Below, piece after piece: positions 32,099 to 44,700 of a stretch of 64,000 nt of DNA (positions are counted from its first letter, which is position 1; each line of letters begins with the position of its first letter). Made by a program: the position numbers and the translations under genes. This DNA comes from Flammula alnicola (Eukaryota > Basidiomycota > Agaricomycetes > Agaricales > Strophariaceae): assembly GCA_015499995.1 (NCBI GenBank), contig JADNRV010000017.1:372001-436000 (forward strand), written 5' to 3'. The notes beneath the pieces are model-generated. The model was not told the DNA's origin. It ran no database searches and saw nothing but the letters and a program-made list of their open reading frames with translations.

Positions 32099-33753
32099 AT
32101 GGACTTCAGCGAATCTACCTCTTCGAGGCACGAAGAACCACTGGTATATACAGAACGGCTGGTCTTTGATGCTCAGGATTCGCACCGTGGCCCCATTCAT
32201 ACTGCGAACTTCAACTCTTCGGGAACATTGCTAGCAACTGGCGGGGACGATAATTCGATTCGAATTTGGAGCTGCGTGGAAGGAAAACTGAAGTTCCATA
32301 TTGTCGGGCATGCCCCAGCTTTAGTCCTTCGCTGGACAGCTGATCCCCACGTTCTGATCGCAGGTTTTGAGGACAATTTACTTGTCACGATTGTCATCTC
32401 CTACGTACGGGTGAGTCTTGGAATTAGACCAGTTCTTTTCTCATCTGAATATCTGAGCCAACTAGAATGATCTCACTGTATACGGCGTTTCTCAGGCCGC
32501 AGATAGCGGATTTACCTTCCCAATTGAATTCATTGCCTTGGGCGACGATAGCCTGAGGCTCGCCGTTGGCGGCCTTGATAACGTCCAGCTTTGGCACGCG
32601 CGTGCAGGTATGTGTTTCGATTCGTTACATAAATGGGTTTGTTTTAGACGCGTAGGTCTAGGACATCAGTACGAGTGGGAGAAAAGGGACACATTGGGTC
32701 CTCCTTCGACTTACGCGAGGAATGAGCAGAAACCGATCCTTATAACTGGATTGGAATGGTTTCAACCTTCCAAGCTCCTAGTTGCCTACATGCACCACGG
32801 TGTCGTGTGCGTTTAAATTTGAAGTCACCACGCTCTTCGACCGGACTGACGAAAACCATTTAATCACTGCAGATGCTGGGATACAGACAACCATAACAGC
32901 CTCTTTGCGATACCTGTACCAACACTGATGTGAGCACTTTATAACCGATTTTAAACCTAGCCATGTGCACATGATTAAAGTGTTTTAATTCAAAAGAGGA
33001 CGGATGGCAATAAGTCCAAATCGCCTTTCCGTAGCAGTCTATAATATGATGAACGGTGTCGATATATGGGACTTGCGAACCTCGATGCAGGTGTCCAGAT
33101 GTCTCCACAGAATTGAGACCCGGAAGCATTTTCCTCTTCCTGTTTCTTTTATTCATAACGGCACTGCTGTAATGTGTGGAAGTACGCAAGGCTCTGTTTC
33201 ATTCTGGGACATCGAAACAGGAGAAAAAATAAGTTCCCTCTTGCATACAGGTCGGTTTAATTTATAAAAACCTCGGGATATTCTGTTCGTTGACATCAGT
33301 TCTTATTTAGGAGAATGTGTGCAAGCTCTAGCTGTAAGTTTGTCTATCTATGAAAACGGGGGTATGCGACTGCCTGTCTAAATTCTGTTGTTAATAGGCT
33401 TTTTATCACACGGAAAAAGATACCTTCACAATCGCAACTGGTGCTACGATGTTGAACGCTCGAGAAGGCCAAACCACTTATAAGGTGCGCATCTGGGAAG
33501 CTGCACCTCGATGTGAGTAAGATTGTCACTAGGCCTTTTTTCTTTACCAACTACGGCTTCAGATCCAAGATCGAATGCGGGCAGAGATAGTGTGCCTCTC
33601 AGTAAGAACAGACGCTGTAGCTGTCGATGTTTCGTAAGTCCATTCCCATCGCAAATTAATGGTGTCTCAACTTCTCTTATGATCAAGGAGATTTGGAGTG
33701 CGTTGATAGGACTAATATGTGCCGTTTGGCTGGGAATTGTATTACTAAAGTGA
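32099..33753 (+). CDS. WD40-repeat protein with C-terminal membrane segment
   Basis: About nine exons join from ATG 32099. WD-type blades are visible as 'HTANFNSSGTLLATGGDDNS' then 'IRIWSC', 'GDDSLRLAVGGLDNVQLWHA', 'MAISPNRLSVAVYNMMNGVD' then 'IWDLRT', 'GTAVMCGSTQGSVSFWDIET', and 'KVRIWEAAPR'. The last exon encodes 'WSALIGLICAVWLGIVLL', a single hydrophobic segment followed directly by Lys and stop, as in a tail-anchored protein. This matches an expanded agaricomycete group of stand-alone WD40 proteins with a transmembrane tail. Function is unknown; the propeller probably binds a protein partner at a membrane. Confidence 0.72.
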
Positions 33754-34599
33754 TTGCTATGAACGTCATGTCGTACCTATATGTTACAGATGCAGACAGG
33801 TACACACGATATGTACTAGAATTGGTCGTGGAATTTCCCGTTGATTCCTGCAGCAACGCCTCCAAATTGAGTGATAGGGGGGAAGGTATCGGATTGCTGG
33901 TGAATGCCCCAAAAACCTTTCCTGAACAGGTCTAGTGAGGAAGCGACAACGAGGGAATGACAGCAAAATGTAGATGACATGCTTACGCGCCGTGCTCCCG
34001 TATCTTCGGGTTCTTCCATGGAACTTAAACTACAAAAAATAGCAATGGTGAGTTAGTACGGACTGGAGGAGGAGCACCTTAAGATATCAGACCAGCCGCG
34101 GAGAAGGATTGACTTCGAGGTGGAGAAATCAAGAGAACTGCTTTCACGGTAAAGGCCAGTGTGGAAAAGTGCTGTATAGTTCCGGCTGCAAAAAAAAGCA
34201 ATCAGCGCAACTAAAGAACGGGCAAGACCACCGAAATCAGCTTCGCAGTTGGTTTCATGACCCAGTCCAAAGGGTTCCTGATGTTTGAGTCTTAAGCATC
34301 AAGCCAGCGGCGAAGAGGAAGCCAGCGCGAGGTGGAAAGGCTGGGATCGTGCTGACCTGGAGCAAATGCCTCCGTTCAAAATTCGAAGCTTATCGAGGGC
34401 AAGTATTAGCAACTGGAAGACGGTCTTGGGTGCGACGCGGCTCTTTTGAATCAGCAGATTGAGAGAACTCGTGTCTGGGATAATCTCAGAGAGAACGTGG
34501 TTGTGAGCGAGAAAGCGGGCCTGATAACACGCTGTGGGCTAAAGCTGGCATGAAGATTCTGACGACGACGAAAAAACATGAAGAGGAACTTACATAGAA
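33754..34599. other. Gene-free stretch
   Basis: Only short overlapping ORFs without motifs. Leads into repeat R1. Confidence 0.4.
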
Positions 34600-35509
34600 G
34601 GTCTAAACAAATTGCAGAGGCTCGGAGGTAGGAGGTATCCCTGGATCGCGATCACTGAAGACGATTTGCTGTATGGGATACTGGCAAATCTTCGGCGGAC
34701 AGAATGAACTTTGCTGTATCAGATACAAGCGAAGTCTGCGAGAGGGAGAAGGAGTCCGGCCAGCGAGTATTCCCTGTATAGGATACTAGAGACCTCGCAG
34801 GCTAAAGATTTTTGGGATGGAGTTTGCTGCAAGTTTGCTGTATGAGATACAAGCGAATGGAGGAACCAGGGAATCCGCCGAGTTTGAGGACAGAGGGCGA
34901 CTAGAAACGAGTTAAATAAAGTGAGTTATTGAGAATAGAATAGAATAGAAAAAACCTACACAAGATGTGCACAACGGGCGGACACGACGAAGATGATATT
35001 ACTCGGTGGAATCGTGGATGGCGGAGACAGACAAAGTTCAACGGCTGATCATGAGGTTGTTTGTGATCGAGGTCAGTGCCAAATACGGTGGGAAGTTGGA
35101 ACTTGGCACCACAACGAGTTCACCTTGTTCTCGAGATACAACACTGCGTGAATTCATGTGGACTGCTCCGGTGAATTTCTGGTGGAATTTCTTGTATTTC
35201 TAATCGCTCCTTTCGCCATCTCTCACGGCTCAGTTTCACTTGGATTGCTCCTGTGAATGAGTCGGCTCATCGCCCGCTGACCCCGACCGCCGACATCAAT
35301 GATGATCAACCGGATACTATCTCTCTCTCTCTGAAGGCATCCGTCTGCGGCAAGTCTGGTCTCTCAACCACCAATTAACCTCTACCACACTACATACCCT
35401 CTCTTACCTCTCATTTCTCGCCCGTTATCATTGCGCAATGGCTCCCGACCACCATCACTGCCCTGCCCCACCCACTCTACTCCCTCTCTTGGTCCATCAG
35501 ACGCACCTA
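34600..35509 (+). repeat. Dispersed repeat R1, copy 1
   Basis: 34739-35509 is nearly identical to 40657-41433. The preceding 34600-34738 is matched only by the inverted copy at 55 kb. It contains GAATAGAATAGAATAGAA and CT-rich microsatellites and a 65-codon ORF (35006-35203) conserved in copy 2. No TG/CA ends or duplication were found. Confidence 0.85.
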
Positions 35510-36049
35510 TGGCAGATCGCTCTTTTGCATTCCATTCGGTATGTTTTATTTCTACAATCGTTTACATTTCACACTGGCTGAGAACATGAATGATATACAG
35601 TTACATTGTCTATAATGCCACCCATTAAAACCGTTTCTTCGCGATGCTGAGCTTCTTCAAGAAAGCCTCTGACTTTGTAGCCAGCCACGTTTTTCCGTAG
35701 AATGGTTTTGGAAGACTTTCGACGTGTTTTCGCTTCGTCTCTTTGCCATTGTGGTTCCTTCTGATGGGCTGCTGGTTGTCGACCAAATCCACTTCCCGAT
35801 CCAATGCCATCCTCAGGTGCCATGTCATCTTGCTGACATTAGTAAACTTCGGTTCCTGTTTGCTCGTTAATCTCGCTTTCGTCAGAGCTCATATTTGGCC
35901 AGAGAGTTTCGATCATGTCGGCACCCACTCCCAAACGTATAAATCTTCCGCCTCCTATCCTTTCTTCCTCTCAATTATCCGTGCAAGTATCCCTATCTGG
36001 CATGTTCACAAGAAACCCCCTTCATATGCTTTTGCGACCCCTCGGTAAT
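35510..36049. other. Gene-free stretch between R1 and R2
   Basis: Short ORFs only, no motif. Confidence 0.4.
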
Positions 36050-37110
36050 CAGCGGTGATGAGGAGACGATGGAAGATCGAGAACACAGTCCTTATTTTGG
36101 TGGATGAAGACTTGCACAATGGCCTGAGCGGTAAGCTCTCTTTTGACAGTTGTATAACACTGTCTAACATTGTGAAAAGGAAGACTATATATACTCCGCG
36201 CGGTATGGATAACTCGAGGTATGAATTCGAATTTTCGTAGCCGACGGATGGTTCAGGTTATTCATTCAGCCTACTACATAGACGATGCATCCGACTCGAC
36301 CTCGAATGAAACATGGTTGAAAGTCGTGGTTAAATTTTGTGGTGGTAAGCATCCGCTGCCTTACTTTCTTCGCTTAAACTCATTACTCTTGTCGTCCAGT
36401 AGTTTGAACTCAATTCAACAATTCTTGCAGTCCTGCCGATAAATCAGCAGTTCTAGTCGCTGTGTCAAAAACTCTCGTCGGTATGCCTCATGTCGTTACA
36501 AAAGTTAAATATTAGATTGATGATTCTCTAGATAGATTGATCTTCAATCTTCCGGACCAGCTGCGCCGCCTTCGGTTGACTCATCATCAGCAGAGCCTGC
36601 CACAGAAATTAAATCTGATCCATCGTCATCATCGAAAGTCAAATCGCTCCGCCTCACCATCTTCGTCAGGTTGCTTCGTCTCCACCTACTCTTCCAGAAT
36701 CGTTATCGCCCCCAAGGATCCTACTGTGTCTGGCGATATCCTCCGACCTTTGATACCTTCTCCATCGTCAAGGCGAACTCTTGTCTCGCATCAAATCCTG
36801 TAGATCTGGCTGGTTTAGGCTTAGGAGAGAGCGATAAAGTTATGAGGTCCATATCTCCGATTTCTACCTCTGAGCAGCAGAACCTAACATCTTCTTGTTC
36901 CTCTAGTACGGCCGGCTGCTGATTTGGCGTGTACTCAGTTAACCCGGAGCCCGGTCGACGCTATTGCGGCTCGTTTCCGCCCAACAGTGCTATCCATCTC
37001 ATTCCATTGTGGGTTCGATCCGTGCCTGGAACCCCTCCCCTGCCTTGAGTGGTATGAGGCCTGATTTCGGGAGAGTGGGTTTTCGGTTGCGAGCTTGCTT
37101 GTTTCATCAT
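36050..37110 (+). repeat. Dispersed repeat R2, copy 1
   Basis: Closely matches 49994-50640 and 56332-57545. It includes small ORFs repeated in all copies (for example 'GLSGKLSFD' and 'NETWLKVVVKFCGG') and a GGTTCGATCC step at 37014-37023. Whether it carries a real spliced gene is unclear, since the ORFs meet stops in each copy. Confidence 0.8.
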
Positions 37111-37114
37111 TCGA

Positions 37115-38044
37115 GTGTCATTGAAGATTAGTGTTGATGCGGACATACATTACACTACTTCCCTCAATCGCTCTTCCCTTTCTACCTCTCTTCCTCTATA
37201 TACAAATTGGTCCCACCAGCCGTCTCCAGCAGAACTGTCTTCTCGTCTTTGGTTGGCAGACCTATATCCCTATCTCGCATTTTCAAAAGACACCTCCTTC
37301 GTAGACCCACTGATGTCCACAGTCGGCTCAATCACTTCCGCCTTCCGTTTCCCTACCCATCCCTTTCTCAACACGATGTCACCTGTAACCTTCACGATTT
37401 CCTATATTTCTTTCCACATATCCTACCCGGAAACCGAGGAATCAAAAGCCAAACTGCCAACAGATGCTGTTCGAGTCACCCGAGCCCAGCTTTCCCTGAT
37501 GTTCAACGCATCGTACATACATGGAGGCGAGGTTCAGTTCGAGGCCGATGAGGAACTCTTCGAGTCGGAGCGTCAAAGGCATCATTCCTCGATGCAGGAT
37601 TTACAGGAACGGGCGAAGGACGTCTTCTGTCGTGGTTTCGAGCAAGGTCGTGGTTTCGAGGTGAAGCAGGAGCAGCACCAAGACCATCTCGCTGCCGATG
37701 CCTCCAAGGTCGACTTCGCCGTCCAAGTTGAACCAGATCTCGAACCACCTGCTCTCGAAACTCGTGTTGATTCAGAGCGCCACATTCATACTACCTGGAT
37801 CCATGCTTATTTCGAAGGATTTGCCTCCTGGACCAGCACCCGACTTTCTCCCGAACTCAAAACTCACGCCGTTGTTTCTCCTTCATCTCCTTCATTCATA
37901 ACTTCTGACATTTCGATTCAAATTCTTCCCATTTCCGAGGAACCTTCCCATTCCACCGCTCTAACGACCCCAGTACACTCTTTCGATTGCGCCGAGGATC
38001 CATATCTCTCAACCTCCCGTTCCTTGCTCTACGTCGCCACCTAA
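37115..38044 (+). CDS. Unrecognised 309-residue ORF
   Basis: A single open frame at the end of repeat R2. It begins with a Ser/Leu-rich stretch, and its part reading 'YLAFSKDTSFVDPLM' recurs at the start of R2 copy 3 (about 55985). The middle is charged ('FEADEELFESERQRHHSSMQ') and the end Ser/Pro-rich. I do not recognise it. It could be a repeat-derived gene or a long chance ORF in GC-balanced DNA. Confidence 0.35.
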   Translation: MSLKISVDADIHYTTSLNRSSLSTSLPLYTNWSHQPSPAELSSRLWLADLYPYLAFSKDTSFVDPLMSTVGSITSAFRFPTHPFLNTMSPVTFTISYISFHISYPETEESKAKLPTDAVRVTRAQLSLMFNASYIHGGEVQFEADEELFESERQRHHSSMQDLQERAKDVFCRGFEQGRGFEVKQEQHQDHLAADASKVDFAVQVEPDLEPPALETRVDSERHIHTTWIHAYFEGFASWTSTRLSPELKTHAVVSPSSPSFITSDISIQILPISEEPSHSTALTTPVHSFDCAEDPYLSTSRSLLYVAT

Positions 38045-38975
38045 CCCCCCCCTTGCCCCTTCCGCTTGTTCCACTTCTCCCGAATTCAACTGGGCCGACG
38101 AAACTGCCGACGAAGCACCTGTCTCATTGTCTCCGAATCAACTGAAAGCGCCATTACTACTTCCCAGTAATACAACAGCTCGTGACCTTTCCTGCCTCTC
38201 TTAAGGCTCGAACCCATGGAAGAGCCTCGCCGTCATGATCACTTCCAACCGACTCGTCTTCATTGGATTGGGACCATGATCCCCGGCTTTTTGATCTTAG
38301 CCGTGTTTTGAAGACCGGATGGAGCCGTTGAGTCTTGACTGTTGAGCCGTGGATTCAGATTTTTTGGACGGGATTTCGTAGACGCAACGAGGGCATCGCT
38401 TAGTTTGGGGTGGGGTACATGTAGTAGTGGGAGAAGGCTGGCGGTCGCTTAGATAGTAGATTAGATTAGCTTGTGGCTGTGCACGGTCATGCGCGTCTCG
38501 ATGTAGAATATCAACGTTGAACCCGCCTTGCCTGCGAGTCGCGACGCTATCCCACACGCCGCCGGCGCTGCTTAGACGCATCCCCGAGCACTCACGCCCC
38601 GAGCCGGTCAGATTGGCCTGCTCCAACGGAGCAAAGGTAGAAACAAAACCATTATGCATATGACTGCTTAGCCACGGTGAACCATAATTTTTTTTGCCTC
38701 TCTTACTTGAATAAATACTTCAAAGTTCAGGCACAAGGCCAGACGGCATAAGGGCCCAAAATTTTTGTTTGTTATCTCTTCTCCGTCGCAGTCGCTAGGA
38801 GTAAGTGATTGTTTATGTCCAACTCTTTGACTCCTTGATAATGTTGGTATACAGGTCTTTGACTGTAACAGATTCAACAATTTTGTCTCGAAATACATCG
38901 GGATACCGAAAACAATAATTACGACTACTAGCTATGGTACTACAATCAGTTCTGATTATTCTAACTTCCTTCCTG
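38045..38975. other. No recognised gene
   Basis: A minus-strand ORF of 120 codons (38297-38659) is open but shows no known motif. The rest is intergenic, downstream of the SUN gene. Confidence 0.35.
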
Positions 38976-40136
38976 CTATTGTCTACTCTGGCGATTAACG
39001 TGACTGTAAACAGCGAGGGACTTGACGGGACTGCCGTGAACCCTGACCCTATGTAAGCATGTAGACGGTGCTCCATAGTTGCTCAGTATTTCAAGGACGA
39101 CAATTTCGAAATCCATATTGAGTGTCCTCAAATACGGGGGCACAGAACTCGTTTGGATGTGAGGTTTGGACGACCCGCCTAACTTGTACTCAAACTCGAC
39201 CAAGGGAACGTACAAATCGGAGCCTCCCTGAAGACCTCGAGGCTTCAGGGGTATATGTCCAGTTCTATAGCTCCCAAGACGTTGACGATAGAGCTGCGCC
39301 AAAGCGACGTTATGTTCTCCCTGAACCTTGCCCCAAAGGATAACTTTGCGCGGCGCTTGTCGTATTCCGGTATCCGAACCAAGCTCACGGGGAAGGTGAT
39401 CAATGGAGACTTGATGAACCGAAATGCGTTCTTTCAAGACGATACCAAGGTGACCATAGGACCCAGGGAACTCCCAACAGAAGTTCTCGCCAACTTTATC
39501 GGTCAAGGCCATTGATGGGACCTTACCGATGAGAGATTCAAGGTTGAAGGAGGAAAGTCGACTTGCAAGACGGATGAAGTATTGCTGCCTAGCACTGAGG
39601 GAGCTGGGACATGCAGTCGTGAGTTCGGGAAGATGTCTGGCGCCGAGGGCGAAATCGCGGAGGGCAACAGTATCTTTGGATTGTTGGAGCAGAGCAGAGG
39701 CAACGATCTCATCTATTTGGGAGCGCGACAGTTGCATGTCGCCTTTGGCGAAATCTGGTTGAGAATGCGACGAAGAGCTCGGGGGGGTGGCTCCAGGTCG
39801 AGTCGTGCATAAGTCCCCGAGACATGCTTGAGACGATGAACCTGTGAGAATGACGGTTTTCAGGGGTTTCACATTGTTGATTTCCTTCACTGATTGAAAA
39901 GTTCTTGCAAAATAGTCTTCAAAGTGCATGACGAGCAAGAGGGAGACCGAGAAAGTAACGAAGAACACGAGAAATGAGCGGAGCCAGGAGGAATGTCGCG
40001 AGCTGATCGGCAGATTGGGAGGGTGAGCTGTGCATGGGTTGGGTCCGACGAAAAATTGGCCTCATCTTTTGGCAAAGAAATTGGATAAATACTAACCTGT
40101 AGCATTTAGGAGGCGCGCAGCCAAGGGCGATTCCAT
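38976..40136 (-). CDS. SUN-domain (Sad1/UNC-84-like) membrane protein
   Basis: A hydrophobic segment ('FLVFFVTFSVSLLLVM', about 39940-39985) precedes a Ser/Pro linker and a C-terminal SUN-like domain: 'ALTDKVGENFCWEFPGSYGH', 'LGIVLKERISVHQVSIDHLP', 'RKVILWGKVQGE', 'LRTLNMDFEIVVLEILSNYG' and 'TCLHRVRVHG', ending at 38976. SUN proteins span the inner nuclear or ER membrane and, in trimers, bind KASH peptides. The start is uncertain: ATG 40136 would need a very short intron (about 36 nt) near 40062-40098. The soluble domain appears intact. About 330 residues are secure. Confidence 0.75.
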
Positions 40137-40656
40137 TAAGGAATGAGAATTTCTGGTTCTGTTTGCCTGCCACGCAGTGAGCGTGATATATCTTATGACA
40201 CAGTTGGCAATAAAACATACGAAAGTCCGTCTTAAACCTCTGGGGGGTACAGGGAGAAAGCGACTCTTGTGGAAGCGGGCGGCATCTAGCGCATCTTGCC
40301 TGCCACGATCGGTATTCAAGGGTTTCATGATAATCGAAGGAGTCAGTGGCAGGTAGTCGGAGGGAAGGTAACAGACTTATTCCTGCTCTTATACCAATCT
40401 TATACAGCGTCACTCCAGTTTCGTTGTTATCTTGGACTCTTTGTCGCGCGATCACAAACGAGTGGAAACTTAAAGGGCGTATATACAGAGAGAGATAGTA
40501 TGATGAGCGCGACAAAGGAATTTTGACATGTCGCATGCGCGCATTATGATCATTGTCTTTGTGGGATGAGGATTAGTCTCGTGCCCATCCGTATTAGGTA
40601 GCCACTTGCATGGGAATCCGCGTTGACGCCATTTTTTGATGACACGGATTCTACGT
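40137..40656. other. Upstream region of the SUN gene
   Basis: Open minus-strand frames here could hold 5' exons of the SUN gene, but no join is certain. Confidence 0.35.
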
Positions 40657-41433
40657 CGAGAGGGAGAAGGAGTCCGGCCAGCGAGTATTCCCTGTATAGG
40701 ATACTAGAGACCTCGCAGGCTAAAGATTTTTGGGATGGAGTTTGCTGCAAGTTTGCTGTATGAGATACAAGCGAATGGAGGAACCAGGGAATCCGCCGAG
40801 TTTGAGGACAGAGGGCGACTAGAAACGAGTTAAATAAAGTGAGTTATTGAGAATAGAATAGAATAGAAAAAACCTACACAAGATGTGCACAACGGGCGGA
40901 CACGACGAAGATGATATTACTCGAGTAATTAGGTGGAATCGTGGCCCGGGATGGCGGAGACAGACAAAGTTCAACGGCTGATCACGAGGTTGTTTGTGAT
41001 CGAGGTCAGTGCCAAATACGGTGGGAAGTTGGAACTTGGCACCACAACGAGTTCACCTTGTTCTCGAGATACAACACTGCGTGAATTCATGCGGACTGCT
41101 CCGGTGAATTTCTGGTGGAATTTCTTGTATTTCTAATCGCTCCTTTCGCCATCTCTCACGGCTCAGTTTCACTTGGATTGCTCCTGTGAATGAGTCTGCT
41201 CATCGCCCGCTGACCCCGACCGGCGACATCAACCGGATACTATCTCTCTCTCTCTCTGAGGGCATCCGTCTGCGGCAAGTCTGGTCTCTCAACTGCCAAT
41301 TAACCTCTACAACACTACATACCCTCTCTTACCTCTCATTTCTCGCCCGTTATCATCGCGCAATGGCTCTCGACCACCATCACTGCCCCGCCCCACCCAC
41401 TCTACTCCTCTCTTGGTCCATCAGACGCACCTA
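40657..41433 (+). repeat. Dispersed repeat R1, copy 2
   Basis: 777 bp, nearly identical to 34739-35509 apart from a few substitutions, an 8-bp AGTAATTA difference near 40925 and microsatellite length. The flanking sequences differ, which defines the edges at CGAGAGGGAG and ACGCACCTA. Confidence 0.88.
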
Positions 41434-41715
41434 AAATCACACGGTTGCTACAGATATATGTACATGGATCCTGCCGTCCTGGTCCTCCACGTGTCCAATC
41501 GCCGATTGCACGAATGTCGGTTATCTAACTTCAACGCTCCGGCTAAATCTGACCTCGTGTTAGATTCCTTTGTCTATTGCTAAAGTTGTATAGCACACTT
41601 GAACGTGGATAGTTTGAAGTTCCATCCTACGAATTGGTGCGTATAGGTGGTTTCTGAAATCTTCAATTCGAGCTGCTTACGCGTGAAGCAGGATACCTTG
41701 CCTGCACTACGCACA

Positions 41716-44700
41716 ATGTCTAGCAGTCTACCCCCCAACGTTAAAATCCAAGATATTTCCAATGGCGACTTGAAACGTGTGGGATCCATCGTTCGCGCTC
41801 AATATATGTCTTCTGGAAAGAGATACCACCCATACGTTGGAAGCAGGCGTGGTGTACGCAAAGGGGCAAAGCATACTATAAGTAAGGTTTCCTTCTACAT
41901 TTTGCCATCAAAAAACATTCAAGCGTTTCCCGAAGGCGCTAAGGACGTCTTTCTTGGTTATGGCTCAGATCAATTAAACCTTAAGAGCGGAAATGGAACA
42001 CAGTCCTTCCTTAGGTTCGACACCGAAACGGACGATGTTGGTTTCAAAGTATACCAGCCATTGCCCGGTAAATTTCCCCTCTCCATTTCCATACACTGAC
42101 AGCTAACAGAAATATAGAAATTGTTAGGTCGGACAACGAATACACCAATACAGATGAGTCATTCAACGAACAAGAGGAAACCGGGGATACCGATGCATCT
42201 ACTGAGGGTTACCACATCACCGACGCCCATTCCAAGGAAAGCACGCCTGTCCACGCCGATTTCATAACATTCGACCCCGAGTCCGAGGATGTGGATGACT
42301 TTAAGCTATACAAAGGTCGCAGCTTAATCACCTCTTTCACCCGCGATCCCGCAACTGTGGTTACCAACTTCGACGAACAAGACTCATTCGACGGATGCGA
42401 AGATGCCGATGCACCCACCAAGCGTCGCTCAATTATAGGCCGCCTTTTCAAAAACAAACATGTGACTGCCGAGTTTTTAAAATTCGACCCCGAGTCTGAG
42501 TCCGATGGGTTCCAATTATATGAAGGGGGCGGCGGTGGTGTTTTCGCTGGCAAGGACGCCACCACCGAATCTGGGCAGGACAACCCCCCTACAGGTAAAG
42601 AATTGGAGTTCTTATTCTTGGCGTTCCTCATTTTGCTGCAGCCACGCCAGCTGGAGACTCTATCGAGGGACGGAACAGAACGCTCAACGATCCAGGAGCA
42701 AAGCCTGACCATATCAGTTGCCATGAATCTTGTATTTATTATCGTCGGTTTCTCTGTTATGCAGCTCATTTATTTTTCAGTACTTGACCGCAGCGCAACT
42801 GTTGTGCGCGATAACAATAATCCTCAGATACGAGGGCAAGGCCAGGACGCTTTGGTGGATAATGAAACTGGTATGTCTTTAGAACCCTTGCACATTGGTT
42901 CTTAACTCACGCTGTTCATTAGGTCACGACCAGGGTCAAATAAAATATTTGTCAACGGGCCAAGGCTCGCCAGGCGGACGAAGGCACGATGTTTTGATGG
43001 ACGATGCAGCCGGTAATATCCGCCGTGATTTTCTCTACCATCGAGTTTAATGCGTTTTCAGACCTTGAGCCCGTGAAGGATCTCCTGACTGGAGAACAAG
43101 GGCAGAAGGCATTGATAGATGACGAAACAGGTATTTTTGTGTCGCGGTTTTCTCTAATTATAATGTCAGACTCATGATCCGTCGCCAGGTCACAGTGTTT
43201 TCACTGGAGACCAAATCGGGGACGCCTCAGTGGGCAGAGATTTTGATCGCATGAGGAGCCCATCATTGGGTCCTGTAGGAGGACAGGATGCCTCAATGGA
43301 TGATGAACTTGGTATTCATTCTTTATTGTTTTATCTACCATTGAGTTTAATGCCTTTCAGAATATGTAAAGGGTCTTCTGACAGGAGGAATGGGACGGAT
43401 GAATGACGAAACTGGTACTTTTGTTGTTATGATTTTCGGTGCTATAGGCCTTAAATCCCTGCCAGACCCCGATCGCGGAAAGGATCATGATCAGTCATTC
43501 CACACCTCTCCTGCGGAAGGAAAAGGAAGGGATGCTTTGATGGAAAATCAAACTGGTATGAATTTGTCATGGTGTTCGCCGTTATCCACTTAAATTGTTT
43601 GTTAGATCCATCGTCGGACCCTTTAGGACGACAAGCGCAAGATACCTTAATTTATGGTGAGATTAGTATCCGTTTATCATGATTTTCTTTATTATTAACC
43701 TCATTCTTTTCAGCCCCAGATCGCGTCAACGTTCCGCCCTCGTGTCACAGGCTTCCCGTAGGAGAACCAGAAAAGGACGCCTTGATGGATGACGAAACCA
43801 ATGTATAATCATCGCAACTTTTACTATTAGCAAGCTGAATCCTTAGACGCTTATTTTAACCAGGCTCCTGCAGGGGGACAAAGGATTGACGCCTCGATGG
43901 GTGATGCAAGCGGTATTCTTTTCCGGCAGTTTTCTCTACTATCAATCTCAATTCTTTTCAGACCTCGATTGCATGATGGATCCACCAAGAGGACTGGAAA
44001 AAGGCCCCGCGATGACTGTTCAAACTAGTATGTAATCGTCCCACAGTTCCCGCTATGAGGCTCAAGTCTTTTTCAGAGCTTGACTGTGTGAAGGACTCAG
44101 TGTCCAGTCCCGTAAATGGACAACTGAAGGAGGTTTCAATAGATGCAACTGGTATATCATCATCACATCTTACTTCAACATGAGGCTGATCGTTGCTTTT
44201 AAAATCCTCAACCCAGACGTGGCTCAAAGGGGCCGTCAGGCTGACCAAGAGACTTCATCCATTGATCACATTCCTGCAGGAGTGCAAGAACACGGCACTT
44301 CGAGGATGGGTGATGAAACTGGTATTTCATTCTCGCAGTTTTCTTCATAATTTAATTTTAAATTCATATTTTAAGGGTTGTCATCTGAACGTCATCATGG
44401 AGCAAAAATCCTAGAGCTGCCAGAACCCGCTAATGTAAGCTGTCAGGACGGAGTAGCCCGAAAGTTGTAAGAACTAACCCAAGTCGACCATCAGGAGAGA
44501 GAAACCCCAACATCGACGGAACTAGCCAAGGTAGAGGTAGACCGTCGAGACAGAACACCAACGTCGGGTCACCTTTCTCCACGTCCTTCCACGCACCCTT
44601 ACCCATCCACTGGCCACACCCGTAGAGGCAATGAGTCAGATCAGCCCTCGGCAGGACTGCAGCAGCTAGACTCCGAGAATTCTATGGAGCCTCGCGCATT

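Noticed and set aside
37014..37023. GGTTCGATCC as a tRNA gene T-arm
   Set aside because: No acceptor stem or anticodon arm surrounds it. It is kept only as a possible Pol III box within repeat R2.
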